Position numbers and translations under genes: made by a program. The notes below the pieces were generated by a model. It saw nothing but the letters and a program-made list of their open reading frames with translations. It searched no databases and was not told the origin of the DNA. This document shows positions 11,781 to 23,662 of a stretch of 64,000 nt of DNA, in pieces. Every line of letters begins with the position of its first letter. Position 1 is the stretch's first letter. Source of the DNA: Hemicordylus capensis (Eukaryota; Chordata; Lepidosauria; Squamata; Cordylidae); the NCBI RefSeq assembly GCF_027244095.1, contig NC_069662.1, positions 14,596,501 to 14,660,500 on the forward strand. The letters are read 5' to 3'.

Positions 11781-13060
11781 GAGATACCCATATAGTACCT
11801 GTATAAATAGCAGCTGGGTGGGAGTGCATTCAGATTATGATGGTGGCACTGTGGAAGGGGTGCGGCCTCATTCCCTAGGATATCACCAGATTCGCATTTG
11901 GTTCCCGAATCCCTATATATGCCTAAAAGATCTTGTTACCTCTAATGGTTTAGAAATAATTATTCTGTTATTTAACAGCAACCAAAATGGCAACTCCGAA
12001 TGGGGGGTGGGGAATCAGATTCACAATGTATGGCTGTTCAGAGTTTGGGATATATTTTATGTGAACAAATTGATACATATTGTTTGGGTTAGATCAGGGA
12101 GAGAATTGGCCAATATGTTTATGTTGATTCAAAAATAGTCAATGTTAATGTTCTAGAATCATACAGTACAAAAGAATTTGCAGGCATAAACATCATTATG
12201 ATCCATGTAATTATGAGTCTGTAATGTTTTTATTCTTAATTTAAATTTAAAAACCATCCTACACATAAAGAATTTGCGCATCAGGATGATATAGTAGGGC
12301 CTTTCTTCCTGATGTGCTAGTTTTCTAGCAGGACTATTAAAGATGTTCTTCTTCTCCCCCACCACACCCTACACCAGTCTGAAGTGGTACAGTCAAGGAG
12401 GGACCTTATCCTATAATTTTGCTGAATGTGTGGCTCATCTCAGTAAGGATGGATAAAACATGTTAGAACGTAATTTGCAGTTAGTGACTGAGTGTCTCTT
12501 GTGTCGATGTTAGTTCATAAAATGGTGTTGTCTGCTGCTCTGGTAGTCTAATCTTCTGCCTTTTCAGACATGGAGCCCACTTTTCAACACAGCCTGCTAC
12601 CTGGGGCCCATCTTTCATCATCAGCCTTCCTTCTAATAGGAAACTTGGTGACGGGCTCCATGCCAACCAGAAGGGCAATGAAGTGAGACCACACACTGAC
12701 TGGTTGCATTTTCTGCAAATGTTAGGATACTCCCCAGTTATGCAGGAAAATGTATAAGATCTGAAGAGAAACCATTATAAAACAAGCAAATGAAAAATAG
12801 GGGGCGGGGGTCCTTCTTGACAAGAGCCACACATATAGAAAGCTGTCCTGTTGAAACAGAATGTTAACAGTTTAAAGGTCTCAGTGGCCGAGATGAAACA
12901 TGCAGGTGGACAGGGGACTCGAGCAGTCAGGTGACTGTTAGTGACAGTTGGAAATGGCAGTTGGTCTGAGTAACTGTAGCTTAACTGTTCAAAACCGTTG
13001 GAGCCCTTGTGAGCGAACGGAGGGTGACAGAAATCCTGCTTACATTATGTTCAATGCATA
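11781..13060. other. Intergenic, nothing recognised
   Basis: AT-rich sequence with no recognisable gene or repeat. The longest open frame (11818-12138, plus) shows no domain. Confidence 0.4.
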
Positions 13061-13175
13061 TTTTAATTGTGTCTTTTTTACAATCTTGTTTTTAAATTTT
13101 GCTGTAAACCACCTTGAGATTGTTTTAATGAAAGGTGGTATATAAATTTAATAAATAATAAATAAATGTTAGATT
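13061..13175 (+). repeat. SINE/LINE 3' end
   Basis: 'GCTGTAAACCACCTTGAGAT' followed by 'aaaggtggtatataaattta' and AATAAATAA repeats forms a typical retroposon 3' terminus. The 5' part is not recognisable. Confidence 0.55.
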
Positions 13176-13206
13176 TTTCTATACACACGTACAGATCTGC
13201 ATACAC

Positions 13207-13470
13207 GCACAAGCCCTATTCACCTTTTATGTTCAACACAATCTGTGTATAGGGTACACATACAGTTTCCCCATGTTATGCTCAACATGCTTACAGTAGT
13301 ATTCTTCCTGTCTGTACCCTGGTTCATTTTTAAAATGAACACAGCAGCAGTCATTCACAGCAAAACAGGTATGTGTGGACAGATCCCTTAACCACAGACA
13401 ATGTAGGCTCTGAAAAGGACTGTAGCTACTCACACATTCTGTTCAACGCATGTACAATCCGTGTTCAGTG
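13207..13470. repeat. MITE copy, 'GCCCTATTCAC' family
   Basis: Begins 'aagccctattcaccttttat' and 'gttcaacacaatctgtgta'. A second start-like block 'tcacacattctgttcaacg' lies near 13430. It belongs with the copies at 11049, 14174 and 45945. Confidence 0.5.
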
Positions 13471-13578
13471 TGCACACACAGAAATCTGTTCAGCACACTT
13501 TTCTTAAATTGTTAGCTTCAGTTTTCTTCACTGTAGACAAAGCCAGCAACAAGGTGTTTTTTCCCCCTTCAAGGGATT

Positions 13579-13804
13579 TGATGATGATGATGATGCATTT
13601 ATATCCCGCTCTTCCTCCAAGGACCCCATAGCGGTGTACTACATACTTAGGTTTCTCCTCACAACAACCCTGTGAAGTAGGTTAGGCTGAGAGAGAAGTG
13701 ACTGGCCCAGAGTCACCCAGCTAGTATCATGGCTGAATGGGGATTTGAACTCGGATCTCCCCGGTCCTAGTCCAACACTCTAGCCACTACACCACGCTGG
13801 CTCC
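13579..13804 (-). repeat. Sauria-type SINE
   Basis: A near full-length minus-strand copy. The tRNA-like head (GTGGTGTAGTGGCTAGAGTG on the minus strand, B-box 'gagttcaaatccccattc') lies at the right end, and the tail 'gagcgggatataaatgcat' with an ATC repeat lies at the left. This SINE family is characteristic of squamates. Confidence 0.85.
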
Positions 13805-14173
13805 TTTTACACTCACATTAGTTTCTTTCATTTAAATTGCTACAATTTCTCTGCAAACTAAATAATTGCTGCGCTCCAGATTTGGACATGTGTGCTTTTC
13901 TACTGTAGTGGCCAGCACCCTCTTTTTTCCCGTTCTTTCCTTAGATGTACAATGTTTAATTTCATCTCTATTCCATTTTATCATTTTCCTCTCTCCTCCC
14001 CTTTCTCTGTGTACAGTATATGCTTTTTCATGCTTTCCTATGGACGCTTGCTGGTCATATCACTTTGCTACTATATTTCTTCCTCAGACTCAAAAATTGG
14101 TCCTGGCCTAGCCTTGTTCAGGCATTATGCTGTATGCACATAAAAGTTTTTGTACACATGTACATGTTTTTAT

Positions 14174-14417
14174 AGTTCTATTCATACATTATGTTCAACA
14201 CATGTACAATCTGTTCACAGTATATTTATGTACAGTTATTTGTACATTATGTTCAACACATGTACAGTAGTACACTTCCTATTCCTACCTTGCATTTGAA
14301 GGGACCTGTACCCAGTTTACTTTTAAAATGAATATATACACAGTAATACACACGAAAACATGTGCATGTGTATATAAACCTGTATGGACATAGAGTGTAA
14401 TGTATGAATGGGGCTTT
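14174..14417. repeat. MITE copy, 'GCCCTATTCAC' family
   Basis: Starts 'gttctattcatacattatg', repeats 'acattatgttcaacacatg' internally near 14241, and ends 'gtaatgtatgaatggggc'. It shares internal sequence with 11049 and 45945. Confidence 0.6.
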
Positions 14418-14753
14418 GTGAAAGATTGTGCATGTGTTTTTAGAGTGCTTGAAATAAATTGTTATATATATCTTCTTATAAACAATTGTAAAACTTATTT
14501 ACTCTTGCAATTACTTGTCAGGAAGGGAAGGAATTCAAGTACAACAAAAGTCCTATTGTTGCTTGCATAGTAGTGTTACAGTTTCATAATGGATTCAAAA
14601 ATGGTGTTTAAAATCCAATTTTTGTGTGTTCTGTCTTTAAAAAGGAGTGGGGGGGAATCTTTAGAAATTGTATGGACATGTTCTATAGCTTGCAAAAACA
14701 CATTTCCATTGACACCTTACACAACAAAATTTGCTCAAGATAAGATAATGAGG

Positions 14754-14759
14754 TTTATT
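14754..14759 (-). terminator. Polyadenylation signal of the TRIM gene
   Basis: AATAAA on the minus strand about 225 bp past the TRIM stop codon. A GT-rich stretch (TTTTGTTGTGTAAGGTGTC) follows on the transcribed side. It is the first canonical signal after the coding region. Confidence 0.6.
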
Positions 14760-14982
14760 GCCTATAAGATGGCAGCCATCTTCATGATGCCATCACAGAG
14801 GTGCAACCACACGTGAGAGTAGTACCCTGGAAATTCTTCATCTGGAGCAGTTTTTGAATCAAACAAAGCAAACCATATAAACTTCACTAACTTTGCCACA
14901 AAACACATTTTTAATGCACTGTACTCTCCAACTACCTGCTTCTTTCCCTTGTAAGATGAAGAGAACAAGGAATCTTTCTCCT

Positions 14983-15533
14983 CTACAAATGTGGAAGCGA
15001 TATTTTTAAAGGGGCTCCATTCTTCCCCAAACTGTGCAGCCCAGGGCAGAAATAAGGAACCAGCATCCCTATGAATCTGGGGGTAAAAAAAGTGTAGAGG
15101 TGGACCATAATGTTGGAAGCATCATAGAAAGACACCAGACCCCCTTCATAGTCCAAATACACCCCAACTCTCTTAGGAAAGGAAGTAGGGAACAACCTTT
15201 GAGGAGGCATGTCTTTGGCTATTAGCTCCACTCCATTCCGTAGCCGGATTACCCAGTATCCATTGCCAGGGGAAGCAGTGATTTTCCCCTTGCGGTTAAT
15301 GGAAATGTTAACTAGGCCTAAGCTCCAAGAGAGCTTGTTGCCCACCTCCACCTCCCAGTAATGCTTTCCCGAGGAAAAGCCCTGGCAGCCCAACACTGCT
15401 ACACAGTAGTCAAACCGCTCAGGAGTGTCTGGGACATCCTGGCGATGCTGGCCATCCCGGACGCAGGTACAGTCGTCTGAGAGCACAAGGCAGGGATGAG
15501 CTGTTTTGGAGTCCAGGGTTATTTGAGGGAATT
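14983..15533 (-). CDS. TRIM exon 6: PRY-SPRY (B30.2) domain and stop
   Basis: Acceptor CTCCATTCTGCAG then AATTCC, entered in phase 1. Encodes the whole PRY (ITLDSKTAHPCLVLSDD) and SPRY portions and ends at a stop at 14983. No internal disruption. Confidence 0.9.
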
Positions 15534-18200
15534 CTGCAGAATGGAGAGAGAAAAGAGCCGTTTTAGCAAGGTGTCTTTGTGTGTTACGATGGCAGCTCTT
15601 CGCAGATCTCACACATCCCCATAAGCTAGAATAGTGATCTTCACTATTTTTCATGCAGGAGCCACTTTAGCAAAAAAAAAACCCAAAAACACCTTCAGTG
15701 TGAGAGCCATTTCTGTTATGCTGACCTCTGTATTTCTTTGGTAGACCTTCCCACGCAAGCCACAGACAGCCAAGCTCTATGTCCCAGTGAGGGAAATACT
15801 TGCCAATTGGCCTGACTCCTGACTTTGCCATGTTGTTCAATCACAGAGGGCAACCAACCAGGACCTTTTTCTGTTTTCTTCCCCTGCCAAATATCCACCT
15901 TACCTATGCCAAGAGAAGATTTCATTTCCCTCCAAGTAATATACTGTGTCGGTCCCTTGAGCTGTCCAAGGATCTGCAACATGGGGCGCATCTCAGGTAC
16001 AGGTGAGGTGACTGGTTGCTGCTTCACCCTGTGCCAGATGGGAACACAACCATATATACAGTTATGTGTTAACATCTGCTCATTAAGGGTGCACTTTTTC
16101 CCCAGATGAAATGTTCCTTGTATTGCACTCACCTGTTCAGGAGAGAATGTATATCCTGTGGATGGGAGGAATATAAAAGGAAGAACAACATTAACAAAGT
16201 AGCAAGAAGATAAAGAATTCTCTGCTAATCCATTCTAAATCCTGGAGCCCAGATTTGCTATCTTATGTATACAATGGGATAACCAAGCGCTTGTTTGTGA
16301 GCTCTTCCCCCACTAGCCATTGACTGAGCTGCTGTGATGTCACAGAATGTTCACAAACGTTCTACCCACTCAGAGCAAAAATGTCAGCAATAGCTTCTTC
16401 ACCAAATGTTCACCTTCTGTGAGGGAGAAGCAAACGAACTAGTGTGGGTGGAACAAAAAAACCTGGCCCAGAGCCTCACACAAGAGAAGTGGGATGAAGA
16501 CGCCCTATGAGCTAGGAAGTTGCATAGATAAGGGCCTAGATTAGGTCAAAGAGCTAAGGGACAAGTTCCTCAGAAGAAATATGGTTGAAGGAACAGTGGC
16601 AGACAGAAAACAGGAGCCACAAGGAAAGAAGCAGGGAGTTGCAGGGGAAGACAGAGAATTCTGGGGGAAATCCTGACAAGGACGTAGAGATAGGAGGGGC
16701 TGTGTGCAATTTATATTTGATTCCATTTGTACCCTGCCTTTCAATCTGAAACATACCTCCCAAAGTGAGTTGCCTACATAATACAAATATCACACAATTT
16801 TCTCTCACTGAAGCAATTAATACATCTACACAAAAAACAAGATGAATAGCAAGAATAAAGATGAGTATGCTAAAAGTCAGGACTCAACAGTAAGAATACA
16901 GTAATGTTACCTGAAGGCTTTCTGGGAGATATAAAAGTGTTTTCACCAACTGTCTGTATTAAAATCATGTTTACCTGAATCAAAGACAATTCTGTATTTA
17001 AGTCAACCCACTTAAAAACTAGAGGTTAAATACAGGTTATACCTGCATTTTCTCAAAAGGAATAGGACTCAGAATTTAAGATGACCTCCTGATTTCCAAT
17101 ATTAAAAAAACTTGGAAAAATCCTAGTCGGATTCTGGTAAATACAGTAGGTCTGAGAAGCCTTGAGAACAAAAGGATCTATGCCACCATAGATAAAGCCT
17201 GCATTTCATAACTGCTAGTTTAGGAAGCTGGACTATCATCATCACCACTGCTGCCACAGTTTATTGTCGCTAGGGATAGTGGGAGTTGTAGTCCAACAAC
17301 AGCTGCAAAGCCTCAGGTTGGCCACCCCTGCCCTAGGCCATGGAAGCTGGTGTTGATCACCTCATGTGATCAACACAAACACCTAGAATTGTGGCCCTGG
17401 AAGACAGTGAACAAGAAAAGAGAGAGGGCTGCTGGCCATGGAGTCAAGGCGGCCACAAGCCCAAATGTATAAGGAAGCTGCAGTATAAGCTCCGTCAGAC
17501 TATTGGTCCATCTAGCTCAGTGTTGTCTACTCTGACTGGTAGCATTTCGCTAGGGTTTCAGAGAGATGTCCTCCTCAGTCCTACCTGGAGATGCTATCAG
17601 AGTTGAACCAGGGATGATCTTCAACATGCAGAGCAGATGCTCTACCACAGAGCTACAGCCTCATCCTCAGAACAGAGCAGGAAACACATTCCAGATATTT
17701 CAATTGACCAGAAAAACATTTGGGGGGGGTGTCTCTAGTCAAGAATATATTGCATAAATTGAGCAGCATTGGTGCGGTGTTTCTCATTTGCAAGGACATT
17801 CCAACTCTGACTGAAGCTATTCCTAAAGGTTCCTCCCCCCCCCCAATATATTTTTTTTACAATACCAAGCCATAGCTTCCATCCATCACCTTTAGACTGA
17901 TGCCAGTTCCCGCATCAGTCCTGGAGGCCAGACCAGGCCAGTCCTGGAGGACCAGCAACCAGTATCAGGCTCAGAACTGTTAGACTTGCTGAAACACCCA
18001 ATTATTTCGCTATTAACAACAGACAATTTTGAAACCATTTTGGATTGGAAATAAATTCAAAATAACATTCAAATTAAGCAGGAGTATTCCTGAAGTAGTC
18101 TCCCTCTGTCCTCCTCCCCAATTAGATCTAGTCTTTTCATAGGGACAGTAAGCCTGTCTCCAGGTTGTACCACTTCAAATTCTAGGTGAGAGGGTTAGAT

Positions 18201-18246
<46 letters not shown>

Positions 18247-20351
18247 TCCTTCCCAACATTGGGTCTCCAGATGTTGCTGGACAACAGCTCCCACCACCAT
18301 CCCATGGGGATGATGGGAGTTGTAGTCCAATAACATCTGGTGACCCAAAGTTGAGAGCCCCTGCTCTAGGGAAAAGAGTACCAACCTGCCTTCTTCCTGG
18401 CATCTAGAGGTAATTCACACAATCAAAAATTGTGTTCTACCCCAGATTTTGGGAGCTCACAAGAGATTGTGTGGAAGCAAGGGAGGAGGAAAATCTGGGT
18501 AGCTTTTTCTCCTCCCTTGCTTCCACACAACCAGCTATTGGAACGACACACAGTTCCCAAACCTGGGTAGAACAGTTTTTGATTGTGAGAGTGACCTCCT
18601 AGTTGTATATGCACAGGGATTTTTTTGTACAGAGAAACATTCAGTCATGAAAGTATGGTATGGTACAGCTCAAGCACCTTAGCCTTAAGTACTTGGCCTT
18701 CATTGCAGAAGAGAGACACTCTCTCTCCTAATGGAGACCTACTAGTTTTCTCCTTACCGTTAGGAACTTTGCAGAGTCCTGTAGTTGCAGGTGGCCCTGG
18801 GCTTCCAAGAGCAACTCCTGAGCCCCATGAGAAGACTCCTTCAGCACTCGCAGTCTCCCCTCTGTCTCTCGGAGCAGGGCTCGTCCTTCCTCCTCCAGCC
18901 TCACCTTCCATGACTCTTCACAGGTATAGAGAAAGTGGTGGAGTTGCCTAAATTTAGTGGTGATGTCATCTCCCAAACTGAGCATAACTGCCTGGAAACC
19001 AGACATGTATCAATATCCTCCACAGCTGGGCACCCAAAGAGCAGTTCTCTGTCTCTCTTTCTCGCAGTCCTGGAATGCCACAGCCCTCGTTACCTGGTGG
19101 TTCTGGAGTCTCTCTTCTTCATTTGTTGTAAGCATGACAAGTTTGGTCAGGTTGGACTCCAGCTGAGAAACAGCCAAAGACAGCTCCTCCTATTCAAGAT
19201 TGTGAGTGAAGATATCAATGTTGGAAGGTCATGGCTTCTGTCTCCCCACTTCTCCACTGACAGAGTAAGCCTTTACCCACAACCTGACCTGACATCAGGT
19301 ACAGGTTTTGCCCATCATGTAATCTCCATGTGAGGGAAAATCTTCTCCTACTTGTAGGGCTGGCCCTAGGATAATTAGGGTAAGGAGTGGTTTTGGTGTT
19401 CCCCCCTCATGGTTAATTTATCTGCATTACCACCTCATTGAACAGTATACTCAGCCATGAGCCTCTGAATTTAGCTTGGTGCCCCACCAGTCTTGGCTGC
19501 TTGTTCAGCGTTTGACTGCCTTAATTAGCATGGAATGGGCCTTTTGCTATGATCTTGCGAACATGATGGGTAATCAGGAACTTGACAAAGAGCCGAATGC
19601 TCCCCGATGGCTCCAGCCTTTGGAATGCAACACCCACAGGAATCTGGAGGGTGAGCGATGCGATTTTGCTAGAGAAAGAGCTGAGGGTTGGTGAGGGTGA
19701 TGCACCTCTGGGGGGAAGTTTCTCTTTGGGAATCTGATACAGGATTAGCAGTTGTACGGTCTGCTTGAGGAGTCTCCTTGTTCAACTATGCTCTGCTTGG
19801 ACTGAAAATTAAAGCCTGTAGCACTCTGCTGGATGCCAGGGAGTGCCTAACAAACTGAAACACCATGTGCTGCTAATAGCACAAGAGTCCTTAAAAGGGA
19901 CTAGAGTTACCAGCCCTAGAAAAGCAGCGAGGTCGCTAGACTCATCCACCCGCCAATTTGGGGACAACTCAGGAGCTCATCCTGGACCCTGCTATACCTT
20001 ATACCATTCTGTGGCCTGTTGGGTGGCCAGCGGTGTGCGATTCTCTGCAGTGCGAGGTCCTCCACAGGTGGCTTTGCTGTGCTGTCTCTTTTCAGCCTCC
20101 CCAGGCCTCATCCCTCTGATTCGGTCGATTAAGGTCCCAAGCAGCCTACATGGGGTGTATCTCCTTTCTGGAAATTCCTTCCGGCACTGGGGGCACACGA
20201 GCTTGCTGCCAGGGACTCCCCATACCGTCTGAATGCAGGCTTGGCAGTAGAGGTGCCCGCAAGGGAGTATGACTGGCTCCCAGAACCACTCGAGGCATAC
20301 TGGGCAGGAGAAATCCGGGGTCAGATCCTCAAACAGCATGGAGGAAGCCAT
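14983..20351 (-). CDS. TRIM-family E3 ubiquitin ligase (RING, coiled coil, PRY-SPRY), six exons
   Basis: Predicted ubiquitin ligase whose C-terminal B30.2 domain binds targets. Coding exons 19998-20351, 19094-19189, 18758-18991, 16133-16155, 15904-16028 and 14983-15533 join in frame to 460 residues. The RING ligands are C16, C19, C31, H33, C36, C39, C53 and C56. Residues 119-228 form the coiled coil. PRY-SPRY fills ~278-460, with the conserved WEVEVG and GVYLDYEGG blocks. The 96, ~231 and 23-bp exons are the signature of the class IV TRIM gene structure. The B-box that normally follows the RING is missing: exon 1 is short and has no CxxH...C pattern after residue 56, although its final EWYK matches the usual exon 1 end. 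The ORF looks intact. A specific TRIM number cannot be given, because squamates carry many close paralogues. Confidence 0.88.
15904..16028 (-). CDS. TRIM exon 5, linker to B30.2
   Basis: Acceptor TCTGGCACAG, donor GTAAGG; 125 bp. It completes the split arginine codon from exon 4 and leaves one base for the first codon of exon 6. It encodes VKQQPVTSPVPEM and so on, matching the proline-containing linker of TRIM proteins. Confidence 0.8.
16133..16155 (-). CDS. TRIM exon 4, 23-bp micro-exon
   Basis: Acceptor CCATCCACAG and donor GTGAGT bracket exactly 23 bases encoding DIHSLLN plus two bases. The length is diagnostic of TRIM genes and the phase fits both neighbours. Confidence 0.82.
17264..17340. 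repeat. hAT-type MITE, half copy
   Basis: Carries one arm only: 'gggagttgtagtccaacaac' then 'agcctcaggttggccac' and 'cccctgcc'. Part of a family seen about 20 times in the window. Confidence 0.55.
17468..17666 (-). repeat. tRNA-headed SINE
   Basis: On the minus strand the head reads 'gagctctgtggtagagcatc' (A box), then a B box 'ggttcaactctgat', a body 'catctccaggtaggac', and an end 'cttatactgcagcttcctt'. The body and 3' end match the 5S-headed SINEs in this window, but here the promoter is tRNA-like. Confidence 0.7.
18202..18243. repeat. (CT)n microsatellite
   Basis: An almost pure CT run of about 40 bases in intron 3 of the TRIM gene, immediately 5' of a hAT-type MITE. Confidence 0.9.
18250..18370. 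repeat. Palindromic hAT-type MITE
   Basis: Arms 'gggtctccagatgttgctgg' and 'ccaataacatctggtgaccc' enclose 'cagctcccaccaccatccc'. The right end is 'gagagcccctgc'. Confidence 0.65.
18405..18602. repeat. Palindromic MITE, 'ATTCACACAATCAAAAA' ends
   Basis: Left 'ggtaattcacacaatcaaaa' pairs with right 'tttttgattgtgagagtgac', and 'gttctacccc' pairs with 'gggtagaac'. The related element at 61.9 kb begins 'ggtcattcacacaaccaaac'. Confidence 0.65.
18758..18991 (-). CDS. TRIM exon 3, coiled coil
   Basis: 234 bp in phase 0, from acceptor GGTTTCCAG to donor GTAAGG. It encodes 78 residues rich in E, R, L and Q (for example VRLEEEGRALLRE) typical of the antiparallel TRIM coiled coil that forms the dimer. 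Confidence 0.85.
19094..19189 (-). CDS. TRIM exon 2, coiled coil start (96 bp)
   Basis: Acceptor TTGAATAG, donor GTAACG; exactly 96 bp and 32 codons, starting EELSLAVSQLESNLTKL. The 96-bp length is the TRIM family standard. Confidence 0.85.
19998..20351 (-). CDS. TRIM exon 1, start codon and RING
   Basis: ATG at 20351 in context ATCATGG, donor GTATAG after codon 118. Contains the complete C3HC4 RING. The 60 residues after the RING contain no B-box zinc ligands. Confidence 0.87.
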
Positions 20352-21690
20352 GATCAAAGCAGCTCACTCCCAGCAAAGCAATTCCAAGAGTCTTCAGCCC
20401 CAGTTCTTCTCTGTATGATTACATCTTCCCACACAGACGAGAAAACCCCAAAACAAACTCTTCAATTTTCCTTCTTTTCTCCCATCAATCACTAGCCTCC
20501 ACTGTCAGAGTCATCAAGACAACCCAGTAGTTCTGCTGCGCCAGTGAGGTTATGGAGCTGCCTGTATTTTTCAGAAATCCAGTGCAAGGCGTTTCCACTT
20601 TGCTCCCAACCTCTGCTTGATTTCTGCTTATCACTTAACAGGGTGTGGATGAAGGAACGCTACTTCAACACCCCACCCTGTCTTCACATAATGCAGCAAC
20701 ACGGGCTGCAGTAAGGCGTCCCCACTTCTTTGACTGGCCTTGTGACTGCGCTTTTGACAGCAGTCCAATGTGCAGAAATTAAACAAGTGAAACTTCTTCC
20801 CATTAGTTTAGTTCCCTGCCAAGAAAAGCTTCATGGCTGAATTTCTGCATGTCAGACTATGAAAGACATAGGATCAGGACAACTAGAAATATTGCCAGCC
20901 CTACAAGTTCAAATCATACAGCAAGAGTAAACTTCTAAATTTAAGAAAACTGATACAAGGAGAAGTACCCAAAGCAGTCCCATTGACATTTCAAGGACAA
21001 GCTAGGAAATGTTTGTGTCCTTTAAATTGTAATGGGACTGCTCTATTAGCCACTACCCCCTTATGAAATAGGCTACTAAGTATACAGGACATCTGCTATG
21101 CTTAGTCATTTCACATGCTTTCCTGCTAGAATGTAGAAGTACTTGCTTAGGTTAGTGCAATGAATTTACCAGATGGCCAATTTCAACTTCCAAGTTCTCA
21201 CCAACCCCATTTATTGTATCCTAGGAACATGAAATTGTTTTTAGAAAATCCAGACTGTCAAATAATGATGCTGAAAAGGACTTGATGGATCAAGTCAACC
21301 TCACTGCCAGGAGCAGGACTTCTAGAAAGCACCTTTGTGGAGGATGGGCGGAAGAATGGTCTGCCTCCATCTCTAGTGGTAAATGTCCTTATACGGGAGG
21401 CTGGGGATCATCCAATAGGCTCCTCCTATCTCATGGATTTTGTCCATTTCCTAACCACATATTTGTTCATCCTGCTTTTGAGAAATCATGTAGTATCATG
21501 GACAGGATGACCATACTTTAAAAACCATTTTTCTTCCCCTGCAGTGAGCCCTGTTTGCTCTCACTGCAAACCACAAACACACTCAGTAACTCCAATGTTG
21601 ATCCAGTCCTCAGACTTACCTTTCCCCCAGGCATCGGGTGAATTATCAATCTGTGTTAAAGCATCACTTGTATGTTTATTAAATACTAGT
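20352..21690. other. 5' flank of the TRIM gene
   Basis: No CpG island, TATA box or upstream exon could be assigned, and no gene or clear repeat is seen. Confidence 0.35.
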
Positions 21691-21694
21691 AAAT

Positions 21695-22246
21695 GGGCTT
21701 GCCGTTTGCAAGCATTCCTCCTGCGCCACAGAATGACCATGCACTCTCCCTTCACTCCCTCCTAGCTGATGACCGGAAAAGCTGCTCTGTTTTGAGCATG
21801 TAATAGCATTGCTGCCAAGAGCCCTTAAAAATACAAATTCCAGGAGACTGGATGACTCCAAGATAGATGAAAATTATCCAGTGCAAAATTTTTCATGTTT
21901 TTCCATTACTTGAGCAAGTTGCATGAAAATCTGACACGTACTGAAATGCAGTGAACGGAAACCATATCGCTTGTTTGTTTCTTTATTGTTATGTAAAAAG
22001 TCCAGATTTTGTCTCTCTAAAAGTACCTGAGATAACTGCCAAAGTTTATCGGAAAGCATCATTTTCCAATGGGAGAGTTTCCCTGCATTTTCCAGGAAAT
22101 AAATGAATTTTGCGGGGGCGGGGTTTCTGGCAGTGTGGGGTGAGGTCTGGAACCTACTTGTGAAAATGGCATGTTTCTGTCTTCTGTGGTTCAGTCTTGA
22201 GAGTTTCACAGCAGTGAGTGAATGAGGCCCAAACAGCTTTATATAG
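21695..22246. repeat. Unclassified interspersed repeat
   Basis: Shares blocks with 49211-49740: 'gcttgccgtttgcaagcat', 'tccaatgggagag', 'aaaatggcatgtttctgtc', 'gtgagtgaatgaggccc', and a terminal 'tatatagagagatg'. It has no terminal repeats I can see and no coding content. Confidence 0.5.
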
Positions 22247-22387
22247 AGAGATGAAGCTCCGTCACTTTTTTACATGTGGGGAAATTGCTCCTGGAATGGG
22301 GGCAGAGAGTAGTAGCACATGTGTGGAATGGAACTGGCTTCTGGAACCTACTATTGCTGCTAACACTGGCTGATATGCAGAGCAAGA

Positions 22388-23662
22388 AACGTAAGAATAA
22401 CCCTGCTGGATTAGGCCCAAGGCCTATCTAGTCCAGCATCCTGTTTCACACAATGGCCCACCAGATACCTCTATCAATGGCTACTAGCCTGGAGGCTGTG
22501 GGCCACCTCCAGCCTCAGAGGCATGATGCCTCAATAGCAGTTGCAGGCTAGTAGCCATTGATAGACCTGTCCTCCATCAATTTGTCTAAGTCCCTTTTAC
22601 AGCCATCCAAGCTGGTGGCCATCACCACACCCCATGGCAAAGAATTCCATAGATTAATTATGTGCTGGGTGAAAAAGTACTTCCTCTCGTCAGTCCTAAA
22701 TTTCCCAACCTTCAATTTCATGGGACGACCCCTGGTTCTAATGTTGTGTATGAGGGGGGGAAATTTCTCTGTCCACCCTCTCCACTCCATGCATAATTTT
22801 ATACACCTCAATCATGTCTCCCCTTAGTTGCCCCTTTTCCAAGGTAAAAACCCCAGATGCTGTAGCCTATCCTCAAAGGAAGGCGCTTCAGGCCCCTGAT
22901 CATCTTGGTTGCCCTCTTCTGCACCTTTTCTAGTTCTACATCCTTCTTAAGATACGGTGACCATCCAGTTACATCCCGTCCGACCAGATCTTCTCAGATG
23001 GCCCTTCTGTCGGTCCCTGATTTCCGAGAGGTTTGGGGCGCTAGGACCTGTGAAAGGGCCTTTTCGGTTGCTGCCCCACTTCTCTGGAACTCTCTCCCCC
23101 TTCAGCTTCATTTAGCTCCTTCCTTATTGATTTTTAAATCTCTATTGAAGACTTTTCTTTTTCGCCAGGCTTTTGCCCTATAGTTTACCTATTTGGTTTT
23201 TTTCTTTTTTGTTAGTTACTTCAGTTTTTAATTTAGAATGTAATTTTAATGCTGTCTTGCTTTGCATGTTTTTGTACACCGCCCAGAGTCTTTGGAGTGG
23301 GCAGTATATTAAATGTTTCTAATAAATAAATAAATAAATAATAAAAGCTGTATGCAGTATTCCATATGTGGCCGCACCATAGATTGTATAAGGGCATTAT
23401 AATATTAGCATCTTTATTTCCAATCCCCTTCCTAATTACTCCTAGCATGGAATTCGCCTTTTTAAAAGCTGCTGCACATTGAGTTGACCATTTCAACGAG
23501 CTGTCCACCATGACCCCAAGATCTCTCTCCTGGTCAGTCACCGACAGCTCAGATACCATCAGTGTATATGCACAGTTGGGGTTTTTTGCTCCAATATGCA
23601 TCACTTTACACTTGCTTACACTGAACTACATTTGCCATTTTGTCACCCACTCCCCCAGTTTG
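22388..23662 (-). repeat. CR1 LINE fragment (ORF2 C-terminus and 3' UTR)
   Basis: Minus-strand translation gives decayed CR1 ORF2: 'VTDQERDLGVMVDSSLKWS' at 23.5 kb and 'RKYFFTQHIINLWNSLPWGV' at 22.65 kb. The left end carries the CR1 3' terminus with 'ccaccagatacctc' and 'ggattaggcccaaggcc'. An L2-like element interrupts it at about 22963-23345. It is broken and inactive. Confidence 0.88.
22963..23345 (+). repeat. L2-like LINE 3' end inserted in CR1
   Basis: Plus-strand translation contains 'ERAFSVAAPLLWNSLPLQL' and 'SLLIFKSLLKTFLFRQAF', the conserved ORF2 end of L2-type LINEs. It ends with 'gtacaccgcccagagtcttt' and an AATAAATA tail. The CR1 frame resumes directly after it. Confidence 0.75.

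Noticed and set aside
22388-23662. Possible host gene from readable protein segments on the minus strand
   Set aside because: The segments are the CR1 ORF2 C-terminus, out of frame with each other and split by an L2-like insertion.
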